From: Planctomycetota bacterium
GTDB taxonomy: Bacteria; Planctomycetota; Phycisphaerae; Phycisphaerales; SM1A02
NCBI GenBank assembly: GCA_016873255.1
Contig: VGXR01000007.1
Span: 1-64,000 of the forward strand
Direction: 5' to 3'
DNA length: 64,000 nucleotides
Shown here: piece by piece, positions 20,459 to 28,150 of the stretch
How the letters are laid out: each line of letters begins with the position of its first letter
Numbering within the stretch: the stretch's first letter is position 1
Notes under the pieces: generated by a model
Seen by the model: the letters and a program-made list of their open reading frames with translations, nothing else
Databases searched by the model: none
What the model was told of the DNA's origin: nothing
Position numbers and translations under genes: made by a program

Positions 20459-20491
20459 TTCCCACGAAGCAACTCGGGCTGATGTCAGGAC

Positions 20492-20558
20492 CGTTCGTTG
20501 TTTTCAGGCACGAGGCGCCGCCTGGGTCGGGCGCTTGAACTTGTTGGAGCAACGAACG
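20492..20558 (+). promoter_or_regulatory. leader hairpin that can hide the ribosome-binding site
   Basis: CGTTCGTTG (20492-20500) is the exact complement of CAACGAACG (20550-20558), which ends one base before the ATG at 20560. The next four bases, TTTT (20501-20504), can pair by U-G and U-A with the Shine-Dalgarno GGAG (20546-20549). The 13-bp stem would cover the whole initiation region, with a 41-nt loop. This looks like a translational switch (temperature, protein binding or autoregulation). Confidence 0.55.
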
Positions 20559-20559
20559 A

Positions 20560-20994
20560 ATGTTTCGGATCTACGTCGGCAATTTGAGTTTTCGCACCAC
20601 CCCGGAGGGCCTCCGGGAGCACTTCGCCGTTCACGGCGAGGTCCTTGACGTCTTCATCGGCACCGATCGCGAGACCGGCCGCTCGCGCGGCTTCGGCTTC
20701 GTGACCATGGCCGACAAGGACGCTGGCAGCAAGGCCATCACCGAGCTGAACGGCAAGGACTTCGAGGGCCGTCCCCTCGTCGTCAACGAGGCCCAGCCCC
20801 GCGCCGAGCGTGGCCCGGGCGGCGGTGGCGGCGGCGGTGGCTTCCGCGGCGGCCGTGGCGGCGGCGGCGGCTACGGTGGTGGCGGTGGCGGTCGTGGTGG
20901 CTACGGTGGCGGCGGCGGCGGCGGCGGTGATTTCAACCGCGGCCCGCGCCGTGAGCGTGGCGACCGCCGCAGCGATCGCGACAGCGAGTGGTGA
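20560..20994 (+). CDS. glycine-rich RRM RNA-binding protein
   Basis: 144 aa. RRM at residues 1-80 with RNP2 IYVGNL (4-9) and RNP1 RGFGFVTM (43-50), then a glycine-rich tail with RGG and YGGGGGG repeats and a charged end (RRERGDRRSDRDSEW). This is the layout of cyanobacterial Rbp and plant GRP proteins, single-stranded RNA binders often induced by cold. The leader can form a hairpin over the ribosome-binding site, so its translation is probably controlled. It is the second RRM gene in 1.5 kb; the RRMs differ, so this is an old duplication or a separate origin. Confidence 0.9.
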   Translation: MFRIYVGNLSFRTTPEGLREHFAVHGEVLDVFIGTDRETGRSRGFGFVTMADKDAGSKAITELNGKDFEGRPLVVNEAQPRAERGPGGGGGGGGFRGGRGGGGGYGGGGGGRGGYGGGGGGGGDFNRGPRRERGDRRSDRDSEW

Positions 20995-21021
20995 TCCGCC
21001 CGCGGGCACGCGGCCCGATCG

Positions 21022-21552
21022 ATGGATGACGCGTTCGCCATCCTCGGCTTGGAGCGTCGGTTCGACCTGACGCCCTCCGAGGTCTCGGCAGCGCACCTGC
21101 GCGCAGTCGCGCGCATGCATCCCGACCGTGCGGCGGACCCCGTCGAGCGAGATCGCCTGGTTCGGGCCTCGGCTGCTGCCGGGGCCGCGAAGCAGCGTCT
21201 GATGGATGAATCTTCCCGCGCCGAGGAACTCCTTGAGTTCCTCGGCGCGCGGTCTTTGCTCGGTGCGCCGCTGCCGCCCTCCTTCCTCATGGAGACCATG
21301 GCGCTTCGCGAGGAAATCGAGACGGTTGCCGCTGCCCCCGACGACGGGCGGCGTGCGTCACTCGCGTCCCGCATCGACTCGATGCTGCGCGAGGAGCGGT
21401 CCGTCCTCCTGCGGGCCTTCGGCGTCGCGCTGCCCGGAGGGGCCATCGCCACCGGGCCGATCGCGGTGGAGGAAACCCGGCAGGCGGCCGCAGCGCTCGT
21501 GCGACTGCGTTACCTGCTGCGGATGGCGTCGAGCCTCGCCGCGGACCCGTAG
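21022..21552 (+). CDS. hscB: HscB-like J-domain co-chaperone
   Basis: 176 aa. An N-terminal J domain with HPD at residues 33-35 and FDLTPSEVSAAHL in helix I-II, then a C-terminal helical domain with LPPSFLMETMALREEIE, which matches the HscB domain that binds the IscU scaffold in Fe-S cluster assembly. It would stimulate an Hsp70 (HscA) in the cytosol. No isc genes are adjacent. It starts 27 bp after the RRM gene on the same strand. The zinc-binding N-terminal cysteines of some HscB proteins are absent. Confidence 0.75.
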   Translation: MDDAFAILGLERRFDLTPSEVSAAHLRAVARMHPDRAADPVERDRLVRASAAAGAAKQRLMDESSRAEELLEFLGARSLLGAPLPPSFLMETMALREEIETVAAAPDDGRRASLASRIDSMLREERSVLLRAFGVALPGGAIATGPIAVEETRQAAAALVRLRYLLRMASSLAADP

Positions 21553-21634
21553 CCCTGGGCCCACGGGACGGCGCCGATCGAGCCGTCTGCCACCCCCTCA
21601 CCGCCTGCAGGGTGGTGGCACCCGCAGCCCCCGC

Positions 21635-21640
21635 TATACT
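21635..21640 (+). promoter_or_regulatory. -10 of tRNA-Ile
   Basis: TATACT, ending 12 nt before the tRNA. The -35 region is weak (TGGTGG). Confidence 0.5.
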
Positions 21641-21652
21641 CGTCGATCCGAC

Positions 21653-21726
21653 GGGCTAGTAGCTCAGCTGGCTAGAGCACACCCCTGATAAGGGTGAGGT
21701 CGAAGGTTCGAGTCCTTTCTGGCCCA
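21653..21726 (+). tRNA. tRNA-Ile (GAT)
   Basis: 74 nt with a complete cloverleaf: acceptor GGGCTAG/CTGGCCC, D arm GCTC...GAGC, anticodon stem CACCC/GGGTG with loop CTGATAA (anticodon GAT), T loop TTCGAGT and discriminator A. CCA is not encoded. This tRNA usually lies in a 16S-23S spacer; here it is a stand-alone gene 2.7 kb from the 23S-5S unit. Confidence 0.97.
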
Positions 21727-21733
21727 TTGGTCG

Positions 21734-21763
21734 CCGCGGCGCCCCCATCCCGGGGCGCCGCGG
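21734..21763 (+). terminator. possible terminator after tRNA-Ile
   Basis: A perfect 12-bp GC-rich stem (21734-21745 with 21752-21763) and 6-nt loop. The following TGCGTTC is a poor T-tract, so termination may be partial or factor-assisted. Confidence 0.5.
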
Positions 21764-21870
21764 TGCGTTCGGGGTCGGCGCTCCGCAGCCGCAGCGGCTC
21801 CCTATCATTCGCGCCCTCGATGTGGTCCGGGGCCGGACCGCATCAGAGCACAGCAACACGGAGACACGAA

Positions 21871-22839
21871 GTGCGACGCGCCAAGATCTCGATCATCGGA
21901 GCCGGAAACGTCGGAGCCACCTGCGCCCACTGGGCCGCCGCCAAGGAGCTCGGCGACATCATCCTGGTCGACATCCCCGACCGCGTCGGCGTGGCGCAGG
22001 GCAAGGCGCTCGACCTCGCGCAGTGCGGACCGATCGAGCGGTTCGACGCCAGCATCGTCGGCACCTCGGACTACAAGGACACGGCGAACTCGGACGTGGT
22101 GGTCATCACCGCCGGCATGCCCCGCAAGCCCGGCATGAGCCGCGACGACCTGATCGGCGTGAACGTCAAGATCGTCAAGGACGTCACCGAGCAGGTGGCC
22201 AAGCACTCGCCGAACGCGGTGCTCATCGTCGTCAGCAACCCGCTCGACGCCATGGTCTACACCGCCTGGAAGGTGTCGGGCTTCCCGACGCACCGCATCC
22301 TCGGCCAGGCCGGCGCACTGGACGTGGCGCGGTTCCGCACCTTCCTCGCCATGAAGCTCGGCTGCTCGATCGAGGACATCACCTCGCTCCTCCTCGGCGG
22401 CCACGGCGACGACATGGTGCCGCTGCCGCGCTTCACGAGCGTGGCGGGCATCCCCATCGACCAGCTGCTCTCGCAGGCCGACATCACCGAGTGCGTGGAG
22501 CGCGCCAAGGTCGGCGGCGGCGAGATCGTCAAGCTCATGGGCACCAGCGCCTACTACGCGCCGGCGAGCGGCTCCATCCAGATGGTCGAGGCCATCGTGA
22601 AGGACAAGAAGCGCATCATCCCGTGCGCCGCCTACTGCGAGGACGACTACGGGGTCGCCCCCGGCCAGAAGGGCAAGGGCTACTTCGTCGGCGTGCCCGT
22701 GGTGCTCGGCGCCAAGGGCATGGAGAAGGTGGTCCCCATCAAGATGACCGCGGACGAGTCCAAGCTGATGGCCGAGAGCGTCAGCCACGTGAAGGACCTC
22801 GTGGGCACCGTGCAGAAGATGTTCCCCGAGCTGGCCTGA
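21871..22839 (+). CDS. mdh: malate dehydrogenase
   Basis: 322 aa, cytosolic NAD-dependent malate dehydrogenase of the LDH-like type (TCA cycle). The dinucleotide fold GAGNVGATCA ends in ILVDI, whose Asp points to NAD rather than NADP. The active-site loop GMPRKPGMSRDDL carries Arg where lactate dehydrogenases have Gln, and the catalytic His is in GGHGDDMVP. GTG at 21871 was chosen because the glycine motif then sits at the usual distance from the N-terminus and a GGAGA site (21861-21865) precedes it. TATCAT (21803-21808) is a possible -10. Confidence 0.94.
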   Translation: MRRAKISIIGAGNVGATCAHWAAAKELGDIILVDIPDRVGVAQGKALDLAQCGPIERFDASIVGTSDYKDTANSDVVVITAGMPRKPGMSRDDLIGVNVKIVKDVTEQVAKHSPNAVLIVVSNPLDAMVYTAWKVSGFPTHRILGQAGALDVARFRTFLAMKLGCSIEDITSLLLGGHGDDMVPLPRFTSVAGIPIDQLLSQADITECVERAKVGGGEIVKLMGTSAYYAPASGSIQMVEAIVKDKKRIIPCAAYCEDDYGVAPGQKGKGYFVGVPVVLGAKGMEKVVPIKMTADESKLMAESVSHVKDLVGTVQKMFPELA

Positions 22840-22865
22840 TCCGGCCCGGCCCCCGCACCGCATCC

Positions 22866-22902
22866 CGCCGCCCGCGGTCCCGGGCCGCGGGCGGCGTTCT
22901 CT
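22866..22902 (+). terminator. terminator after mdh
   Basis: Perfect 12-bp stem (22866-22877 with 22885-22896), 7-nt loop, followed by TTCTCT. Confidence 0.6.
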
Positions 22903-22959
22903 CGGGGCGTTGGGCCCGCGTTTTGGAGCGACGGGTCGCGGAGGGTCGATGACCTCCGG

Positions 22960-23634
22960 ATGCGCATGCCCCGTGCCGCCGTCCTCGTTGATCCGGGCTG
23001 GATGTTCCTGGTTGCCGGCCTGGTGCTCGTGGCGTCGGCGGCGCTCGTCCCCGCCACCTACGACCTGTGGGTGATGCGCGCGCAGCTCAAGCACCTCGAG
23101 GCCCAGGAGCGCGAGAACGCGGGCCGCCTGGCCGCGTACGAGCGGTTCATCGGCGACCTCGCCGCTGCCGATCCCCAGCTCGTGCGCCGCCTTGCCGCCA
23201 GCCAGCTGAACCTCGTTCCCCGCGGGGAGCGGCCGATGATCGTCGCCTCCTCCGCGCAGCGCCCGCCGCTCGACTGGGTGGAGGCGTCCGTGCAGCCGGT
23301 GCAGGCCACCGTGGTGCCGTTCCCGGATTCCCTCCTGAGCCGCCTGACCCTCGGCCGCAAGGCGCTCTGGATCGCAGGCGCCGGTGCCATGTGCATCTTC
23401 CTCGGGTTGCTGTCGGCGCCCCTGCGCATGCGGCTTCCCACCCGTCCGTCGCTCGAGGAGGCCGGCGCCCGCGCCGCGCGCGCGCTGGGGGTCCCGGCAC
23501 CGGCTGTTCTCGCCGGTGCTGGGCCGTCGCTGCCCGCCGCGCATGCCGATTCGCAGTCGAGCGCCGTGCCTTCGGTGCGCATCGGGGGTGATGCGCTGCC
23601 CGAGCACGACCCCGCTCCGCACGGCGCGGACTGA
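22960..23634 (+). CDS. bitopic membrane protein with coiled coil, unknown function
   Basis: 224 aa, family not recognised. A first membrane span (about residues 14-33), then a periplasmic helix with heptad character (RAQLKHLEAQERENAGRLAA, about 41-60), a soluble middle, a second span (about 134-152) and a low-complexity cytoplasmic tail rich in Ala/Pro. The span-plus-coil start recalls FtsL/DivIC-type division proteins, but the second span argues against it. A second ATG (22966) is possible. It stands alone between mdh and dprA. Confidence 0.6.
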   Translation: MRMPRAAVLVDPGWMFLVAGLVLVASAALVPATYDLWVMRAQLKHLEAQERENAGRLAAYERFIGDLAAADPQLVRRLAASQLNLVPRGERPMIVASSAQRPPLDWVEASVQPVQATVVPFPDSLLSRLTLGRKALWIAGAGAMCIFLGLLSAPLRMRLPTRPSLEEAGARAARALGVPAPAVLAGAGPSLPAAHADSQSSAVPSVRIGGDALPEHDPAPHGAD

Positions 23635-23675
23635 GAACTTCCGCCGGGTCCGCCGTGGCCTTTCCGCGCCCTCGC

Positions 23676-23681
23676 TAGGGT
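23676..23681 (+). promoter_or_regulatory. -10 hexamer TAGGGT, near-leaderless
   Basis: TAGGGT with a 6-nt spacer to the dprA ATG at 23688. Confidence 0.45.
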
Positions 23682-23687
23682 GGCGGC

Positions 23688-24908
23688 ATGCCGCGACAAC
23701 CCTCCGACATTCCCGATGCAGCGCTCCGCATGGTGCTTGCCGCCGAGGCAGGCCCGTCCTTTCACCACGACGCGCTCCTGCGCCTGGGCTCCTTCGATGC
23801 CGTCGCTTCGGCGCCCCTCGCCGCGCTGGCCGGGTGCGGCCGGGCGGCGGCCGGGCGGCTCGAGCAGATCCACCGCGGGATGCGCGCGGCCGATCCGGAT
23901 GCGGAGCGGCGTGCCATGGAGGCGTGTGGGGTGGTGGGCATCCTGCTCGGCGACCCTGACTACCCGCCGCTCCTTGCGCCACTTCCGCTGCCCCCGGTCC
24001 TGCTCTGGGTACGAGGCCGGGTGCAGGCCTGCGCCGAGGATGCGGTGGCGGTGGTCGGGGCCCGGCGTGCCACGGCATACGGCGAAGGGCAGGCCTCGAG
24101 GTTCGCGGCCTCGCTGGCAGGGCACGGGATGGCCATCGTGTCGGGCGGTGCGCGCGGCGTCGACGCGGCGGCGCATCGCGCGGCGTTGCGCGTCGGGGGG
24201 ACCACCGTGGCGGTGCTCGGCTGCGGCCTCGGAGACCCGTACCCGGAGGAGCATGCGGGACTGTTCGGGTCGATCGTGGATGCGGGCGGGCTGCTCGTGA
24301 GCGAGTTCCCGGTGCGGCGGCCGCCGCGGCCGGCGAACTTCCCGCGTCGCAACCGCATCATCTCCGGGCTGTCGCTGACCGTGGTGGTGGTCGAGGCGGG
24401 CGTCGCGAGCGGCGCCTTGGTGACCGCACGTCATGCCATCGACGATCACCAGCGCGAGCCCTGCGCAGTGCCGGGGCCCGTGGACAGCCCGCGATCGGCC
24501 GGTTGCAACGCCGCCATCCGCGACGGATGGGCGCACTGCGTTCTTGACCCCGAGGACGTGCTGCGGATCGCGGGGTCGGCGACCGAGCGCATCGGGCGAG
24601 CGGCGGGCGTGCGCCCCGACCTCGACGGGCTCGGCATCCCAACCGAACTGCGTGAGCCGGTGATGCGCGCCACCGAGCTGCTGGCACGTCGGCCGCGCAT
24701 CCCGACCGAACGGCTTGCCGATGAGCTCGGGATCGACCACGACCGCGCGCGATCGGTCCGGGTGTTCGCGGCGCTGGTGCGGTCGCGCATCACGGACGCG
24801 CCCGGCCCGGCCCGTCGCACGTCGGTGGCGGCCCCCGATGCGAGCATCCGCAGGAGCCCGGGCGTCGGCGCGCCCGGCCCCGCCGATCAGGTCCAGCCGA
24901 TGGCGTAG
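23688..24908 (+). CDS. dprA: DNA-processing protein DprA
   Basis: 406 aa. DprA binds incoming single-stranded DNA and loads RecA during natural transformation. An N-terminal helical (SAM-like) region precedes the Rossmann-like core with VVGARRATAYG, VSGGARGVDAAAH, NFPRRNRIISGLS and EAGVASGALVTARHA, all in the family order. A C-terminal winged-helix domain (about 310-365; RPRIPTERLADELGIDHDRA) is present, as in longer DprA proteins. Its 3' end overlaps the convergent mlaE gene by 22 bp. With the pilus-like module at 10-15.7 kb it hints at competence, but no ComEA or ComEC is seen. Confidence 0.92.
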   Translation: MPRQPSDIPDAALRMVLAAEAGPSFHHDALLRLGSFDAVASAPLAALAGCGRAAAGRLEQIHRGMRAADPDAERRAMEACGVVGILLGDPDYPPLLAPLPLPPVLLWVRGRVQACAEDAVAVVGARRATAYGEGQASRFAASLAGHGMAIVSGGARGVDAAAHRAALRVGGTTVAVLGCGLGDPYPEEHAGLFGSIVDAGGLLVSEFPVRRPPRPANFPRRNRIISGLSLTVVVVEAGVASGALVTARHAIDDHQREPCAVPGPVDSPRSAGCNAAIRDGWAHCVLDPEDVLRIAGSATERIGRAAGVRPDLDGLGIPTELREPVMRATELLARRPRIPTERLADELGIDHDRARSVRVFAALVRSRITDAPGPARRTSVAAPDASIRRSPGVGAPGPADQVQPMA

Positions 24909-25744
24909 AAGATCGTCGAGAAGAACAGGTCGCTCAGGATCACGAAGATCACCGTCTGCACCACGGTCTCGGTGGTTGCGCGGCCCACGCCGGCGGCACC
25001 GCCCGTGACGCGCAGGCCGTTGTGGCAGGCGATGAGGCCCAGGAGCAGGCCGAACACGCCGGCCTTCAGGAGGCCCGTGACGAAGTCGGTCATCTTCAGC
25101 TGCGCGATGGTGTTCGACACGTAGAGGTCGTAGGGAACGCCCAGGGCCGTGGTTCCGACCACCATGCCGAAGAACACTGCCGTCAGGTCGCTGACCACGG
25201 CAAGCGCCAGCAGGCTCGACACCGTCGCCACGAGGCGCGGCACCACCAGGTAGCGCACGGGATTGAGGCCCATGGCCTCGAGCGCCTCCACCTCCTCGCC
25301 CACCACCATGGTTCCGAGCTCCGCGGCGATGGACGCGCCCGCGAAGCCCACCATCACGATGGCGGCGATGAGCGGGCCGAGCTCGCGAAACACCGCCACG
25401 CCGATGAGGTTGGCGACCTTGTCCGTCTGCCCGTACTCCTCGAGCGTGGGGGACGTCTGCAGCGCGAGGATGATGCCGATCGAGCCGCTGACGAGCATCA
25501 CGATGGAGATCGAGCGGACGCCCACGCGCACGATCTGCGCGGTGATGGCGCTGGTGCCCATGCGCACCTTCCGAGACACGAACCCGCGCCATGCCCAGCT
25601 GACGGTGTCCTCGCCGAGGTAGAACAGGGCGCCGCAGAGGTCGAACACCGCGGCCCAGAATCCGATCCACCGGTCGAGGAGCGCCACCGGCCCCCTCGGG
25701 GCCGGCGGAGCGTTGGGGGCGGCTGGGGCGGTCGGGTCGGCCAT
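24887..25744 (-). CDS. mlaE: MlaE-family ABC permease
   Basis: 285 aa inner-membrane permease of the MlaE/Ttg2B/TGD1 family, which moves phospholipids between the membranes of diderm bacteria. About five or six hydrophobic segments are visible, and the family core FRELGPLIAAIVMVGFAGA followed by AELGTMVVGEEVEALEAMG is intact. The start at 25744 (MADPTAP) was preferred over one at 25768 because the latter would overlap the upstream gene by 20 bp. The upstream gene is a STAS protein, the fold of MlaB. MlaF (ATPase) and MlaD are not in the window. Confidence 0.9.
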   Translation of the reverse strand: MADPTAPAAPNAPPAPRGPVALLDRWIGFWAAVFDLCGALFYLGEDTVSWAWRGFVSRKVRMGTSAITAQIVRVGVRSISIVMLVSGSIGIILALQTSPTLEEYGQTDKVANLIGVAVFRELGPLIAAIVMVGFAGASIAAELGTMVVGEEVEALEAMGLNPVRYLVVPRLVATVSSLLALAVVSDLTAVFFGMVVGTTALGVPYDLYVSNTIAQLKMTDFVTGLLKAGVFGLLLGLIACHNGLRVTGGAAGVGRATTETVVQTVIFVILSDLFFSTIFYAIGWT

Positions 25745-25748
25745 CGGT

Positions 25749-26093
25749 TCAGGCCTCGAGCGCCGCATCCACCGTGGGCACCATCCGGAAGACCTCGGTC
25801 AGCCGGGCGATCTCGAAGATGCCGCGCACGCGGTCGTTGGCTGCCGCGAGGTAGAGCTGGCTTCCCCCGCGCTGGGAGAGCTGGAGCCCCTGGACGAGGA
25901 CCGCAAGCCCCGGGCTGCTCAGGAAGGTGGTCTGCGAAAGGTCCACCACGGTGCGCGGCTGCTTGCGCGCGATGGCGTCGGCCAGGCCCTTGCGGAACGG
26001 GTCGATGTTCACCGCGGACACGTCGCCGACCACCGCAACCACGGCAGCGCCGGGCCGGACATCGACGGAAATGCGCAGTTCGTGCATCGCCAT
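25749..26093 (-). CDS. STAS-domain protein (MlaB-like or anti-sigma antagonist)
   Basis: 114 aa single STAS domain. VVAVVGDVSAVNIDPF is the first strand-helix unit and VVDLSQTTFLSSPGLAVLV the conserved turn that holds the phosphorylatable Ser in SpoIIAA-type proteins; here SS replaces the usual DS. It ends 4 bp before the mlaE start, so it may be the MlaB partner that stabilises the MlaFE complex. An anti-sigma antagonist role is the alternative; no anti-sigma kinase is adjacent. ATG 26093 is chosen by domain length; ATG 26087 is also possible. TAACAT ends 10 nt upstream. Confidence 0.75.
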   Translation of the reverse strand: MAMHELRISVDVRPGAAVVAVVGDVSAVNIDPFRKGLADAIARKQPRTVVDLSQTTFLSSPGLAVLVQGLQLSQRGGSQLYLAAANDRVRGIFEIARLTEVFRMVPTVDAALEA

Positions 26094-26139
26094 GGAGGTC
26101 GGGATGTTAGCGGGGAGGGGGTGGCCCCGGGAGGCCGGG

Positions 26140-26466
26140 TCAGGGATGCGCCCGCACCCAATCGGCCCAGCGCGCGATGGCCTGCTGCCGGTCCGGGGAC
26201 GGGTCATCGAAGCGGTACCCGAGCGTCTCGCCCGTCATTCGCCGAAGCGCCCCGATCGCCGCCACGCGCACCGCCGCGTCGTCGGAGGAGAGGTTCTCCA
26301 CGATCCGCGGGAGGTCCTGCCTGCGGCCCTCGGCCGCGCTCCGCTCGATGGCGGCGATGCGCGATGCCGGGGATCCGTCGGAGTACGAGGGTGTCTCGCG
26401 GGCCGCGCACGCGGCGGGCAGGAGCATCCCGCCGGCGGCGATGGCGGCACATGCCAGGCTGCGCAT
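26140..26466 (-). CDS. small exported HEAT-repeat protein, possible lipoprotein
   Basis: 108 aa. A signal sequence (MRSLACAAIAAGGMLLPAAC) ends in a cysteine at residue 20 that could be lipidated, although PAAC is an imperfect lipobox. Residues 45-80 (LPRIVENLSSDDAAVRVAAI) form a HEAT-like helix pair, and the C-terminus ends RWADWVRAHP, typical of planctomycete secreted HEAT proteins. A TACACT hexamer ends exactly 7 nt before the ATG. Function unknown; probably periplasmic protein binding. Confidence 0.65.
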   Translation of the reverse strand: MRSLACAAIAAGGMLLPAACAARETPSYSDGSPASRIAAIERSAAEGRRQDLPRIVENLSSDDAAVRVAAIGALRRMTGETLGYRFDDPSPDRQQAIARWADWVRAHP

Positions 26467-26473
26467 GGCTCGG

Positions 26474-26479
26474 AGTGTA
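26474..26479 (-). promoter_or_regulatory. -10 hexamer TACACT, leaderless geometry
   Basis: TACACT with a 7-nt spacer (26467-26473) to the ATG at 26466 of the small HEAT protein. It lies between this gene and the divergent guaA, only 35 bp apart. Confidence 0.55.
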
Positions 26480-26501
26480 GGGCGGGCGCGGCACTTGTAG
26501 G

Positions 26502-28067
26502 ATGCCCCGCCTTCCGATGCAGAATGCCACCGAGACAGTGCTGATCCTCGACTTCGGCAGCCAGTTCGCGCAGCTGATCGCTCGCCGCGTGCGCGAGCTC
26601 GGCGTCTTCAGCCTGTTGGTGGCGCCCGGGACCCCCCTCGAGAAGATCCGTTCGCTCGGGGCAAAGGGCATCATCCTCTCGGGCGGCCCCTCGAGCGTCT
26701 TCGAGGAGGGCGCGCCGCGCTGCGACCCGGGCGTGCTCGACCTCGGCATCCCCGTGCTGGGCATCTGCTACGGCATGCAGCTGGGGTGCCACATGCTGGG
26801 GTTCGAGGTCAGCCCCGCGGAGACGCGCGAGTACGGCCGCGCGCACCTGGACGTGCGCGACGGCAACGGCCTCATGCACGGGCTGCCGGCCCGCACCACG
26901 GTGTGGATGAGCCACGGCGACCAGGTGCGCGACGCGCACGGCGACCTGGCGATCCTTGCGTCGACCGACACGTGCCCCGTGGCGGCGGTGGCGCACCGCT
27001 CGAAGCCGTTCTTCGGCGTGCAGTTCCACCCCGAGGTGACGCACACCCCGCACGGCATCGACATCCTCCGCAACTTCCTGTACGACGCGTGCGGCTGCCA
27101 GGGCAACTGGAGGATGGCGGACTTCCTCGAGCGCGAGTCGGCGCGGATCCGCGCCGATGTCGGGAGCGACCGCGTGATCTGCGGGCTCTCGGGCGGCGTC
27201 GACTCGAGCGTGGTGGCGGCGCTGCTCGCGCGGGCGATCGGCGACCGGCTGACCTGCATCTTCGTGGACAACGGCCTGCTGCGAAACGGCGAGCGCGACC
27301 TGGTGGAGAGCACCTTCCGGGGTGCCTTCGACGTGGATCTTCGCGTGGTGGACGCGTCGCGCGAGTTCCTCGGCGACCTGCGGGGCATCACCGACCCCCA
27401 GGAGAAGCGCCGCCGCATCGGGCACCGCTTCATCGACGTGTTCCGCAAGGCCGCCAAGGACGTGGGGCCGGACGCGCGGTGGCTCGCGCAGGGCACGCTC
27501 TACCCGGACGTCATCGAGAGCGGCGCGAGCCTCGCGGGCACCGCCGCCAACATCAAGCTGCACCACAACGTGGGCGGCCTGCCCTCGGAGCTCGGGTTCC
27601 GGCTGGTGGAGCCGCTCCGTGACCTCTTCAAGGACGAGGTGCGCCGCCTCGGCGAGGTGCTTGCGCTCCCGCCGCAGATCGTCTGGCGCCACCCGTTCCC
27701 GGGCCCGGGCCTCGCGGTGCGCGTGCTCGGGGAAGTCACCGAGGATCGCCTGGCGATCCTGCGTGACTGCGACGAGATCCTGCTCGAGGAGATCGTGTCC
27801 GAGGACCTGTACCGGTCCACCAGCCAGGTGTTCGCGGTGCTGCTCCCCGTCAAGAGCGTCGGCGTGATGGGCGATGGCCGCACCTACGACTCGGTGGTTG
27901 CGCTTCGTGCCGTGACCACCGAGGACTTCATGACCGCCGACTGGGCGCGGCTGCCCTACGACGTGCTGGCCCGGATCTCCAACCGGATCATCAACGAGGT
28001 CAAGGGCGTCAACCGCGTCGTCTACGACATCTCGAGCAAGCCGCCCGCCACCATCGAGTGGGAGTGA
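26502..28067 (+). CDS. guaA: GMP synthase (glutamine-hydrolysing)
   Basis: 521 aa cytosolic enzyme that converts XMP to GMP. The N-terminal class I amidotransferase has the catalytic Cys in GICYGMQLG and the His/Glu pair in QFHPEVTHT. The ATP-pyrophosphatase domain has the P-loop LSGGVDSSV, and the C-terminal dimerisation domain ends in [16 protein letters not shown]. Two ATGs are possible, 26502 and 26517 (MQNATETV); a TAGGAT hexamer at 26498-26503 overlaps the first, which favours the second if it is the -10. The enzyme looks complete. Its end runs into a 14-bp tandem repeat. Confidence 0.96.
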   Translation: MPRLPMQNATETVLILDFGSQFAQLIARRVRELGVFSLLVAPGTPLEKIRSLGAKGIILSGGPSSVFEEGAPRCDPGVLDLGIPVLGICYGMQLGCHMLGFEVSPAETREYGRAHLDVRDGNGLMHGLPARTTVWMSHGDQVRDAHGDLAILASTDTCPVAAVAHRSKPFFGVQFHPEVTHTPHGIDILRNFLYDACGCQGNWRMADFLERESARIRADVGSDRVICGLSGGVDSSVVAALLARAIGDRLTCIFVDNGLLRNGERDLVESTFRGAFDVDLRVVDASREFLGDLRGITDPQEKRRRIGHRFIDVFRKAAKDVGPDARWLAQGTLYPDVIESGASLAGTAANIKLHHNVGGLPSELGFRLVEPLRDLFKDEVRRLGEVLALPPQIVWRHPFPGPGLAVRVLGEVTEDRLAILRDCDEILLEEIVSEDLYRSTSQVFAVLLPVKSVGVMGDGRTYDSVVALRAVTTEDFMTADWARLPYDVLARISNRIINEVKGVNRVVYDISSKPPATIEWE

Positions 28068-28080
28068 CCGCGGTGCCCGG

Positions 28081-28150
28081 CCCGGCGCCTCAGGCCCGGC
28101 GCCTCAGGCCCGGCGCCTCAGGCCCGGCGCCTCAGGACCGGTGCCTCAGG
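28081..28150. repeat. tandem 14-bp repeat between convergent genes
   Basis: Four perfect copies of CCCGGCGCCTCAGG (28081, 28095, 28109, 28123) followed by a variant ACCGGTGCCTCAGG (28137-28150) and a partial copy. Every unit contains TCA, a TGA stop on the minus strand, and the last full unit supplies the stop codon (28146-28148) of the DegT-family gene. The array fills the gap after guaA. Confidence 0.9.

Noticed and set aside
28081-28150. CRISPR-like array
   Set aside because: Units are only 14 bp and directly abut with no spacers, and no cas genes are present.
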